A stretch of 30,233 nt of DNA. Source: CALMEC01 sp031376485 (GTDB lineage Bacteria; Actinomycetota; Thermoleophilia; Miltoncostaeales; Miltoncostaeaceae). Position 1 is the first letter of the stretch, and every line of letters starts with the position of its first letter. The position numbers and the translations under genes were made by a program. The stretch is from assembly GCA_031376485.1 (NCBI GenBank), contig JANMDV010000118.1, forward strand, positions 1 through 30,233. The letters are read 5' to 3'. Below are positions 7,660 to 14,335 of the stretch, piece by piece. The notes under the pieces are model-generated. The model was given only the letters and a program-made list of their open reading frames with translations, did not search any database and was not told where the DNA came from.

Positions 7660-7693
7660 GGTCCTCACAGCGCCGATAGATGCTGTGAGGACC
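7660..7693 (+). promoter_or_regulatory. 12-bp leader hairpin covering the HD-GYP Shine-Dalgarno
   Basis: GGTCCTCACAGC (7660-7671) pairs perfectly with GCTGTGAGGACC (7682-7693) across a 10-nt loop. The 3' arm contains GAGGA (7687-7691), placed 10 nt before ATG 7702, so it would be the ribosome-binding site. Folding would hide it. On DNA the same palindrome could be a repressor site. Confidence 0.6.
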
Positions 7694-7701
7694 TTCTGCC
7701 C

Positions 7702-9171
7702 ATGTCACGGACGACAATCCCCACAGCTGCGAAAATCGCGGCATACACGGCCGCTGCCATGAGCGTCGGAGTCTGCTGCGCCCTGATGCTGGCGCAGGGG
7801 CTCGACGGATGGGCGTTGGCGCTTTCGATGCTGGCCATCACGGTCGCTGCGGGACGCCTGCACGGGCGATTGTCGTTCTACGCGACCGTTTCGCCCGACG
7901 ATCTCCCGCTCGCCGCCAGCATCCTCCTGCTCGAACCACGGTTTGCGATTGTGGTCGGCGTTGTGTCGGGCCTCCTTGCGAAGGCACGCTTCGGCCTCGT
8001 CTCACGGTCCGTCAACCTTGTGCTGATGGCCGTCCCTGTCGGCCTTGCATGTCTCGGATTCAACCTCGCCACAAAGGCGCTGGGTGTCTCGGGGCCCCAG
8101 GACGGAGCGCTGACCTGGTTCGCGCTGGGTGTCGTCGCTGTGCTGACGATGAGCCTCGTCCACTACCTGCTGCACACGGCGTGGTCACACGGAGCGCATG
8201 GAACCGAATTCTTTCGAACGGTCGCGATACCGTTGCTGGGGAGTGATGCCCTCGGAGCGGTGATAGTGACCTCGCTCGTTGAGATGGGCTATCTGCTTCA
8301 GGGCTCATCGCGGGTGCTGCCGGGGCTCGTCGCAGTTGTGGGCTTTAGCGGCGTCTGGCTCTTCATACGCAGTAGTCAGCGGCAAATCGAAGCCGCGAAC
8401 CACCGAGACTCGCTCAACACCGCCATCTTCGTCTCGCTCGCACGGCTCCTCGAAATGCGTGATCCCGACACCGCGCTCCATTCGGCGCGGGTTGCGATCT
8501 TCTCGCGGGACATCGCCACCGCCATGGGCCTGTCGGTCGAGGAGCAGAGCCGGATCCACCTGGCCGGCTTGCTCCACGATGTCGGAAAGGTCGGCGTGCC
8601 CGACGAAGTGCTGCTCAAACCCGGACGTTTGAGCGACGACGAGCGCCTCGCGATGGAACGTCACGCCCGCCTATCGGCCGAGGCGCTCGCAGGCATTCCG
8701 GGGTTCGGTGACCTCGCCCGTATGGTCTATGCCCATCACGAACGGCTTGACGGCTCCGGCTATCCGGAAGGTGTTCAGGGTGACGAACTCCCACTCGGGG
8801 CCAGAATCCTCGGGGTCGCCGACACCTTTGAGGCGATCACCGCCGTACGACCGTATCGTGCCTCTCGATCCAGAGCGACAGCGCTGGAAATCCTGGCCGA
8901 CGAGAAGCATCTCTTCGATCAAGAGGTCGTTGGTGCGCTTCAGAAGGCGCTCGCGACCGGCACTGCGTCCGAGAGCGGCAACGAGGACCTGTCTGAGTTC
9001 GCAAAGGAATGGTCGCGCGCTGGGCGTCACATGTTGGCCCACCTCGACGAGGAGCCATTCGTGGTCCCGGCCGAGCGACCTCGCGAGGCCTCAAAGGTGC
9101 CGCCTTCTGCGGAACCCGACAACTCGGACAAGCTCGCCGGACAGCCGGGGTCGCGAATCGTCGCGGTGTAG
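7702..9171 (+). CDS. Membrane HD-GYP domain c-di-GMP phosphodiesterase
   Basis: This 489-residue protein has about seven hydrophobic segments in residues 1-225, followed by a cytoplasmic HD-GYP domain (about 235-410). His292-Asp293 lies in LLHDVGKVGVPD, the HH pair in YAHHERLDGSGYP, and the Gly353-Tyr354-Pro355 motif follows. HD-GYP enzymes hydrolyse cyclic di-GMP to pGpG or GMP. The membrane part resembles integral sensor modules, but I cannot name its signal. The C-terminal 75 residues are polar and low in complexity. The ATG at 7702 uses GAGGA inside a 12-bp hairpin, so translation is probably controlled. The MFS gene starts 30 bp downstream on the same strand. Confidence 0.9.
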   Translation: MSRTTIPTAAKIAAYTAAAMSVGVCCALMLAQGLDGWALALSMLAITVAAGRLHGRLSFYATVSPDDLPLAASILLLEPRFAIVVGVVSGLLAKARFGLVSRSVNLVLMAVPVGLACLGFNLATKALGVSGPQDGALTWFALGVVAVLTMSLVHYLLHTAWSHGAHGTEFFRTVAIPLLGSDALGAVIVTSLVEMGYLLQGSSRVLPGLVAVVGFSGVWLFIRSSQRQIEAANHRDSLNTAIFVSLARLLEMRDPDTALHSARVAIFSRDIATAMGLSVEEQSRIHLAGLLHDVGKVGVPDEVLLKPGRLSDDERLAMERHARLSAEALAGIPGFGDLARMVYAHHERLDGSGYPEGVQGDELPLGARILGVADTFEAITAVRPYRASRSRATALEILADEKHLFDQEVVGALQKALATGTASESGNEDLSEFAKEWSRAGRHMLAHLDEEPFVVPAERPREASKVPPSAEPDNSDKLAGQPGSRIVAV

Positions 9172-9187
9172 CGTCTGCGGGATGGGC

Positions 9188-9193
9188 TAGGTT
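9188..9193 (+). promoter_or_regulatory. -10-like box for the MFS gene
   Basis: TAGGTT ends 8 nt before ATG 9202 and no Shine-Dalgarno is present. A leaderless transcript separate from the HD-GYP gene is possible. Confidence 0.3.
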
Positions 9194-9201
9194 CCGGCGC
9201 G

Positions 9202-10431
9202 ATGGGTGGACAGAGCCGGCGAGGCTTCCCGACCTACTGGTTCGGCCAGGCGGTTTCTCAGTTCGGCGACGAGATCACGCTGTTCGCCTTGCCGTGGCTT
9301 CTCGCCGAGACTACGGCGAGCCCCTTGGCCGTTGGGGCGTTAGAAGCTGTCGCATTCATGCCGGTGCTGTTCTTCGGTCTCCTCGCCGGAGTGGTCGCCG
9401 ACCGGCGATCGCGCCGCAGGTCGATGCTCGACGCCGACCTCGCGCGGTTCGCACTGTTTGCGAGCGTACCGATCGCAGCCTGGCTGACTGACACGACGCT
9501 CATCGTCCACGTCCTCGTCGTCGCCTTCCTTGCAGGGACTTCGCGCATCCTCTTCGAAGCCGCCTCGCAGTCGTTCCTCCCGGACCTGCTTCGTCACGGT
9601 GGAATCGTCCAGGCAAACGCACGCCTCTCAACGACAGAAGGCGTGGCGATCGTCGTGGGGCCAACGGTTGCCGGGCTGCTGGTGAGCGCGTTCGGGGCGG
9701 CGACCGCAGTGGCCATCGACTCGTTGACGTTCTTGGCGTCGTTTGTCGCGATCGCCAGCTTGACGAACGTTCACGAGCGTCTTGGGCACAATGCAGCCAA
9801 TCTGTCGTTTGACGTTCGCGAGGGAATTCGCACGATCCGTGCGCACCCCATCGTCGCGGCTTCGACGATTGTGGGGAGCTGCGCAAATCTGGCCAGCGGG
9901 ATGACTGCGGCGATGCTGGTGTTCTTCCTCCAACAGACGCTCGAGCTGAGTGGGCTGGCGGCAGGCCTGGTGATCGGAGCAAACGGCGTTGGGGTGCTGC
10001 TGGCGGGACGCTTGGCGCGCTCGGCGACCCGAGCGCTGGGATTCGGGCGCACGATCGTCGTCGGACACGGGGTTGCCGCGATCGGTGTCGTGGTGATCGC
10101 CTCTGCCACGGGGTCGGTTGCTCCGATCGTCGCGGGGACCGGTCTGGGACTTGTGGGGTTCGGAGTCGTCATGACCATCGTTGCCAGCGTGAGCGTCCGT
10201 CAGACGCTCATCGCCGGACCCTTGCTTGGGCGCGTGACGGCCACCTCCCGCACCGCGCTTCATGGCGGCATGGCCATCGGAGCATTGCTCGGCGGGGTGA
10301 TCGGCCAATTCGTCGGCGTACGCGAAGCGCTGTGGACGGCTGGCAGCCTTTACCTGGTGGTGGCCGCGTCCGCGCTGCTCACGTCGCTCAACGCGCCCGA
10401 TTCCGCCGAGCTCGCCGCAGCGGGTGCCTGA
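9202..10431 (+). CDS. Major facilitator superfamily exporter
   Basis: The 409-residue protein has about twelve hydrophobic segments and the MFS motif A region GVVADRRSRRRSML between helices 2 and 3. The opening YWFGQAVSQFGDEITLFALPW resembles the MFS_3 group, which includes EntS (siderophore export) and Mef (macrolide efflux). It is therefore probably a proton-driven exporter in the cytoplasmic membrane; the substrate is unknown. The last 82 bp overlap the convergent LuxR-type gene. There is no Shine-Dalgarno, but TAGGTT lies 8 nt upstream. It follows the HD-GYP gene by 30 bp and could be partly co-transcribed with it. Confidence 0.88.
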   Translation: MGGQSRRGFPTYWFGQAVSQFGDEITLFALPWLLAETTASPLAVGALEAVAFMPVLFFGLLAGVVADRRSRRRSMLDADLARFALFASVPIAAWLTDTTLIVHVLVVAFLAGTSRILFEAASQSFLPDLLRHGGIVQANARLSTTEGVAIVVGPTVAGLLVSAFGAATAVAIDSLTFLASFVAIASLTNVHERLGHNAANLSFDVREGIRTIRAHPIVAASTIVGSCANLASGMTAAMLVFFLQQTLELSGLAAGLVIGANGVGVLLAGRLARSATRALGFGRTIVVGHGVAAIGVVVIASATGSVAPIVAGTGLGLVGFGVVMTIVASVSVRQTLIAGPLLGRVTATSRTALHGGMAIGALLGGVIGQFVGVREALWTAGSLYLVVAASALLTSLNAPDSAELAAAGA

Positions 10432-13079
10432 TCGACGACCTCGGTGACGAGGCCACGCTCGAGGGCGGTGGACACGGCGGCCGTGCGGCTCAAGACGTTG
10501 AGCTTGACGAAGATCCGCTCCAGGTGGCGACCGACCGTCTTCTCGCTGATGAAGAGGCGCTCGGCGATCTGTTGGTTGGTGAGGCCGAGGGCGACCTGTT
10601 CGAGGACCTGGAACTCGCGGTCGGACAGGCCGGCGTCGTCACGGTGGCGCGAGGCCATTACGAACCTATGGCCGCGGGCACGTAGCTCGGCCTCACAGCG
10701 CGAGCGCCAGCCCGGCGCGTCCATGTCGCGGAACAGGCGGCGGGCCTCCAGCAGGTCGGCCACCGCCTGCGGGGTCTTGCCGGCAGCCTCACCGGCGAGC
10801 ATCAACGTCCGCGCAGCCCACCAGGTCATGTCAGTCTGCGCGAACAGTGTCGACGCCTCACGGAATGCAGCGGCTTGAGCCGCCGCCGAGCGCGCCGCCC
10901 AGGCATTGGCGTAGGGAATGAACGCCGCCGCGATCGGGGCGCCCGCGTCTGCGGCGAGTTGGAGTTCGTCGACAATCGGCTTGGCCTCGGCGGGGGGAAG
11001 GACCTCGCACGCCGCGCCCAAGAGGCCCAGGGCGTCAACGCGATCCTCTGTTTTGCGCCATTGCTCGACGGCGGTGCGCGCGATCGACCGCGCCTCCTCC
11101 AGCTCTCCCGCCGCGTGAGCGACATGGACGTGGTAGGCCGCCAGCGATCCCATGTTCTCGATCGTGGCCTCCTTGCCGTGCTCCGCCGAGATCGCACGAA
11201 GCGTCGCGAGGGCCTGGTCGACCTTGCCCTCGGCAAAGTCGAGCCACGCCAGCACGCCGTCCAGGTGTTCGTTTGACCGGATGCCCAGCGCGACGAACGC
11301 CTCGCGGGAGCGCAAGGCCAGCCGTCGTGCTCCCTGAAGACGGCCCAACGCCGAGAGGGCTTCGGCCATATTGTGCGTGAGCGGTGCGTCGACCTCGGGG
11401 ATCCGGTTGGTCTCCACGATGTCGAGGCCCTCTTGTGCGCGGTCGGCCGCCTGGCGAACCAGCCCCAACATCAACAGGCTGACGCTCTCGTTGTTGAGGG
11501 TCACCGCCGCCTGGCGAAGCAGCCCGGCGTCACGCGCCTGCTGCAATGCCTGCCGAAAGTACGCCAGGCCCGCCGGGCTCGCGGTGGACCGTATCGTCGA
11601 CAGGGCCAGCGCGTTCAGGGCAAGGACCGCAGTAAGGTGGTCGCCGCATGCCATCGCCTCCGCGCGCGCGCGAGTCGCCCACTCGAGCGCCTCGGTATGG
11701 CGTCCGGCGTTCGCGGCGAACATCGCGGCCTGCGTCATCGCCTTGGCGCGCTCGGCGAGCGGGCCGTCGCCTCCCGCGACGTTCGCCTCGATCAACTCAA
11801 GCGCTTCGAGGCGATCGCCGGCGTACCAGCGCACGCGTGCCCATTCCGTCGCGGCACGAACGGCAGCGCCCTCGTTGCCTGCGCGCCGCTGGCGGCGAAT
11901 GACCTGTCCCAGCACCGGCGCCACCTGATCCCACTGGCCGAGGCCCGCCAAGGCGAGGCCCTGCTCCAACATGGCTTCGAGGAACTCCGGTTCGGGTCGG
12001 TGGCGTTCACTCCAGGTGAGTGCCCGCTTGGCATGCGTCAGCGCGCTCGCGGCGTCACCCCGCTCGCGGGCGAAGGTCGCCGCCCGCAACGAGAGCGACA
12101 CGACCTCGCGCGGATCCGCGCTCCCGAGCGCGTGAGGGATCAGATCGGAGGCATCGGCGCCGCGTGCCCGTCGCGCGTTCAGCACTGCGGTGTGCCGGCG
12201 CCTCAGGTCGCTGGGAGGGGCAGTCTGGCGGAGCGCCGCGGCGACCAGTGGATCGGCGAATCGCATCCGCACTGGACCGGGGTCGGGCAACTCCTGTAGC
12301 AGCCCTGACGCGATCAACGCGTCGAGAATCTGGGCGCATCCGTGCTCGGTGCGACCGGTCAGTCGTACGAGCTCCGGAGGTTCGAACACGCCGCCAAGCA
12401 TGGCGGTCCAGCGCGCGATCTCCATGGGCGCTGCGTCCAACGCGTCGAGGGTCGACTGCAGATCGTGCATCAGGACGGGTGGGATCGTGATCGGGGCGTC
12501 GTCCGAGACGGTACGGCGATTGGCCCGCGCCAGGGCCACGAGGACTGCGGGACGGCCCGCGCTTGACTCCAGCACGCGGGCCAGCATCACGTCGCCGATC
12601 GTCGGGGCCGCTTCGACTGCGATCTGGCGTGACGCATCGTCACCAAGGGGCTCCAGCTCGACGAACGCGGCGGCGTTGGGAATTTCGCGCGCGCATGCGA
12701 TCAGCAGGCCGGACGTGCCGGTGAGCCTGCGGCCGATGTGCAGCGCGTCGTCGAGTACGTCGTCGATATCGTCGAGGAGCGCGGCATATGGGCGAAGTTG
12801 TGCGGCGGTGACGGGATCGGGACGCAGGTCTGCTGCCATCAACCCTGCGGCCAGCCGATCGGCCAGGCTCGCACCTGGGCCCAGATCCACGCGCACGGTA
12901 CCGTCCGCCGCGAGAGCCGAGACGAGCTCAGTGGCAAACCTGGTCGCGCCCAGCCCGGAGGTCGCGACGACAACCAGGAGGCCGGGCCGCGTTGAGGCGG
13001 CACCGCGTGCAGCGGCGATCTCGGTGTCCCGGCCGACGAACGTCGGTTCGCTCCCTACGTTTGCGTGTCGTGCCGTCAC
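10350..13079 (-). CDS. Large LuxR-family regulator (MalT/LAL-like) with degenerate Walker A
   Basis: The 909-residue protein has the LAL layout. The N-terminal ATPase-like domain starts FVGRDTEIAAARGA and has a Walker B-like ALLDDIDDV. A long helical TPR-type middle follows, and a C-terminal LuxR helix-turn-helix (LSDREFQVLEQVALGLTNQQ, then IAERLFISEKTVGRHL). Such proteins activate transcription after binding a ligand and ATP. Here the P-loop reads ATSGLGATR (Ala45), where GxxxxGK(S/T) is expected, so nucleotide binding may be lost. I prefer the GTG start at 13079 because GGAGG lies 5 nt upstream. A TTG at 13106 has no ribosome-binding site. The C-terminal tail overlaps the MFS gene on the other strand by 82 bp. 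Its targets are unknown. Confidence 0.88.
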   Translation of the reverse strand: MTARHANVGSEPTFVGRDTEIAAARGAASTRPGLLVVVATSGLGATRFATELVSALAADGTVRVDLGPGASLADRLAAGLMAADLRPDPVTAAQLRPYAALLDDIDDVLDDALHIGRRLTGTSGLLIACAREIPNAAAFVELEPLGDDASRQIAVEAAPTIGDVMLARVLESSAGRPAVLVALARANRRTVSDDAPITIPPVLMHDLQSTLDALDAAPMEIARWTAMLGGVFEPPELVRLTGRTEHGCAQILDALIASGLLQELPDPGPVRMRFADPLVAAALRQTAPPSDLRRRHTAVLNARRARGADASDLIPHALGSADPREVVSLSLRAATFARERGDAASALTHAKRALTWSERHRPEPEFLEAMLEQGLALAGLGQWDQVAPVLGQVIRRQRRAGNEGAAVRAATEWARVRWYAGDRLEALELIEANVAGGDGPLAERAKAMTQAAMFAANAGRHTEALEWATRARAEAMACGDHLTAVLALNALALSTIRSTASPAGLAYFRQALQQARDAGLLRQAAVTLNNESVSLLMLGLVRQAADRAQEGLDIVETNRIPEVDAPLTHNMAEALSALGRLQGARRLALRSREAFVALGIRSNEHLDGVLAWLDFAEGKVDQALATLRAISAEHGKEATIENMGSLAAYHVHVAHAAGELEEARSIARTAVEQWRKTEDRVDALGLLGAACEVLPPAEAKPIVDELQLAADAGAPIAAAFIPYANAWAARSAAAQAAAFREASTLFAQTDMTWWAARTLMLAGEAAGKTPQAVADLLEARRLFRDMDAPGWRSRCEAELRARGHRFVMASRHRDDAGLSDREFQVLEQVALGLTNQQIAERLFISEKTVGRHLERIFVKLNVLSRTAAVSTALERGLVTEVVDQAPAAASSAESGALSDVSSADAATTR

Positions 13080-13150
13080 GGCCTCCTCCAGATCCCGTCC
13101 CGGCAAGGTGCTGCGAGGCGAACCCTAACGACAGCAGAGGGAGCGCACCA

Positions 13151-13204
13151 CTCGACGAACGTCGAGAACGAAGGGGAGCCGCCGGTGGGCGGGACCCCTC
13201 GTTC
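13151..13204 (-). terminator. Double hairpin after the tRNA pair
   Basis: On the minus strand GAACGAGGGG (from 13204) pairs with CCCCTTCGTTC (to 13166) with one bulged T, enclosing a GC-rich loop. It is followed by the perfect palindrome CTCGACG-TT-CGTCGAG (13151-13166). It begins 4 nt past the tRNA-Glu end, so it probably ends tRNA transcription before the LuxR gene. There is no T-tract. Confidence 0.55.
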
Positions 13205-13207
13205 GTA

Positions 13208-13280
13208 TAGCGCATACGGGATTCGAACCCGTGTTACCGGCGTGAGAGGCCAGCGTCCTAGGCCCCTAGACGAATGCGCC
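13208..13280 (-). tRNA. tRNA-Glu (anticodon CUC)
   Basis: The minus strand folds into a full cloverleaf. Acceptor GGCGCAT pairs with ATGCGCT and is followed by discriminator A. The D arm is GTCT...GGAC. The anticodon stem-loop is CTGGC-CTCTCAC-GCCGG with anticodon CTC, and the T arm is ACGGG-TTCGAAT-CCCGT. It reads GAG codons. The 3' CCA is not encoded. It lies 40 nt downstream of tRNA-Gln on the same strand, so the two probably share a transcript. Confidence 0.95.
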
Positions 13281-13320
13281 ATGGACATACTGCGATTGAG
13301 TTGACCGCTTGGGAAACGAG

Positions 13321-13391
13321 TTGGGGGAGGAGGATTCGAACCCCCGCTACCGGGGCCAGAACCCGGCGTCCTACCGCTAGACGATCCCCCA
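13321..13391 (-). tRNA. tRNA-Gln (anticodon CUG)
   Basis: The cloverleaf is complete. Acceptor TGGGGGA pairs with TCCCCCA and is followed by discriminator A. The D arm is GTCT...GGAC, the anticodon arm CCGGG-TTCTGGC-CCCGG with anticodon CTG, and the T arm GGGGG-TTCGAAT-CCTCC with one G-T pair. It reads CAG codons. CCA is not encoded. It is the first gene of the tRNA pair and has an extended -10 box about 25 nt upstream. Confidence 0.95.
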
Positions 13392-13416
13392 GCGGAGCCC
13401 CCTCACGGCCGCGCGC

Positions 13417-13425
13417 AGGGTAGCA
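13417..13425 (-). promoter_or_regulatory. Extended -10 box for the tRNA pair
   Basis: The minus strand reads TGCTACCCT, identical to the box before topB. It would start transcription about 19 nt before tRNA-Gln. It lies inside a CAGGGT/ACCCTG palindrome (13416-13432), next to TGGCCGGCCA (13431-13440). Confidence 0.45.
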
Positions 13426-13485
13426 CACCCTGGCCGGCCAGCGCTCCTCACCGCGGCACCTGGGCACAGTTCGGGTTGGTCGACG

Positions 13486-13558
13486 GTGTCAGACACGAAT
13501 CTCCCGAGAACCGTTTGCTGATGCGGGATCCTGAGACGCGTAAGCACCCTTCCGTACA
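13486..13558 (+). repeat. 73-bp RAYT-associated repeat, copy 1
   Basis: It begins GTGTCAGACACGAAT, a palindrome with 5-bp arms, shares GAGAACCGTT at positions 21-30, and ends CTTCCGTACA. The centre is diverged and folds less well than in the other copies. It lies 15 nt beyond the stop codon of the transposase gene, in direct orientation to copy 2. Confidence 0.8.
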
Positions 13559-13573
13559 CGTCCAGCGAAGGCG

Positions 13574-14164
13574 TCACCCGTTGACCCTCGAGACCGTGGG
13601 CCACAACCCCCGCCGCATGTCGTCGTCCTCGACCATGCGCTGCACGGTCCTGCGGGCCGAGTCGGGATCTCGTCCGAAAATACGAAGTACCTGATGCGGC
13701 TTGAAGAAGCTCGGCGCGGGCGCGAGACCCAGCAGGGCGGGGTAGCTGCTCCACGGCCAGTCTTCCGCCCGCTCGACCAGGCCACCGCGCCGTGGGTTGC
13801 GTGCGATGTAGCGGAGGACCGCGACGAGTTGTTCGTCGGACTCGATCAACGCCGAAGCGAAGCGGCTTCGAAAGAGATGATCGGTCAACCCGTTGGCCTG
13901 GTTGTGAAGCCACGCATAGCGTCCAAGGAGATCGCGCATGCCCTCGGAAATGTTGCCTTTGGGCGTCTGCAGAGCGAGGTGGACGTGGTTGCCCATCAGG
14001 CAGTATGCAAGGCAGCGCCACTCGTAGCGCGTGCAGACCCGGTTGAGCATCGCCAGAAACATTCCCCGGTCATCGTCGTTAGCAAAGATCGATTGGCGGC
14101 GGTTACCACGTGCCATCACGTGGTAGCTGGCCCCATCGGCAACAGGTCGTGGATCGCGTCCCAT
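13574..14164 (-). CDS. REP-associated tyrosine transposase (RAYT, Y1 family)
   Basis: This 196-residue protein belongs to the Y1 (IS200-like) single-strand transposases of the RAYT branch. It has the opening YHVMARGNRRQSIF, the metal-binding HuH motif LMGNHVHLAL (His60, His62), a likely nucleophile Tyr83 in RYAWLHNQ, and HLFRSRFASALI. RAYTs cut and join single-stranded palindromic REP sequences and are usually single-copy, domesticated enzymes. A GGAGG site 4-5 nt before ATG 14164 fixes the start, and all key residues are intact. Direct copies of a 73-bp repeat lie 91 nt upstream and 15 nt downstream, and a third copy lies near 24.0 kb, so those are its probable substrates. Confidence 0.9.
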   Translation of the reverse strand: MGRDPRPVADGASYHVMARGNRRQSIFANDDDRGMFLAMLNRVCTRYEWRCLAYCLMGNHVHLALQTPKGNISEGMRDLLGRYAWLHNQANGLTDHLFRSRFASALIESDEQLVAVLRYIARNPRRGGLVERAEDWPWSSYPALLGLAPAPSFFKPHQVLRIFGRDPDSARRTVQRMVEDDDMRRGLWPTVSRVNG

Positions 14165-14255
14165 CGTCCCTCCCGTGAGTAAGAATGTCTGTACTCACTT
14201 AAAGGAATCTCGCGAGATTTCCGTCCCCCCTGGCACGGTTAAGGTTTGGTAAAGC

Positions 14256-14328
14256 GTGTCAGACACGAATCTCCCGAGAACCGTTACCGTCAAACGGATC
14301 TCGGGGTGCGAAACGGACCTTCCGTACA
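14256..14328 (+). repeat. 73-bp RAYT-associated repeat, copy 2
   Basis: It is the same length and has the same ends as copy 1. The centre folds into a stem: CCCGAGA pairs with TCTCGGG, and inside it CCGTT pairs with AACGG around a 7-nt loop. It ends 7 nt from the stop codon of the minus-strand ABC exporter gene, so it also forms that gene's 3' end. Confidence 0.85.
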
Positions 14329-14335
14329 TGCGCGA

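Noticed and set aside
7322..7701. Cyclic-di-GMP or cyclic-di-AMP riboswitch before the HD-GYP gene
   Set aside because: No conserved core of either class could be recognised; only the hairpin over the ribosome-binding site is supported.
6914..7744. N-terminal extension of the hydrolase to 532 residues
   Set aside because: Family similarity starts at ATG 6913; the extension crosses an ABC ATPase relic and the HD-GYP leader.
13486..14328. Composite transposon or CRISPR-like array
   Set aside because: Only two copies flank the gene, they are directly oriented and 770 bp apart, and there are no target duplications or spacers; a RAYT with REP repeats explains it better.
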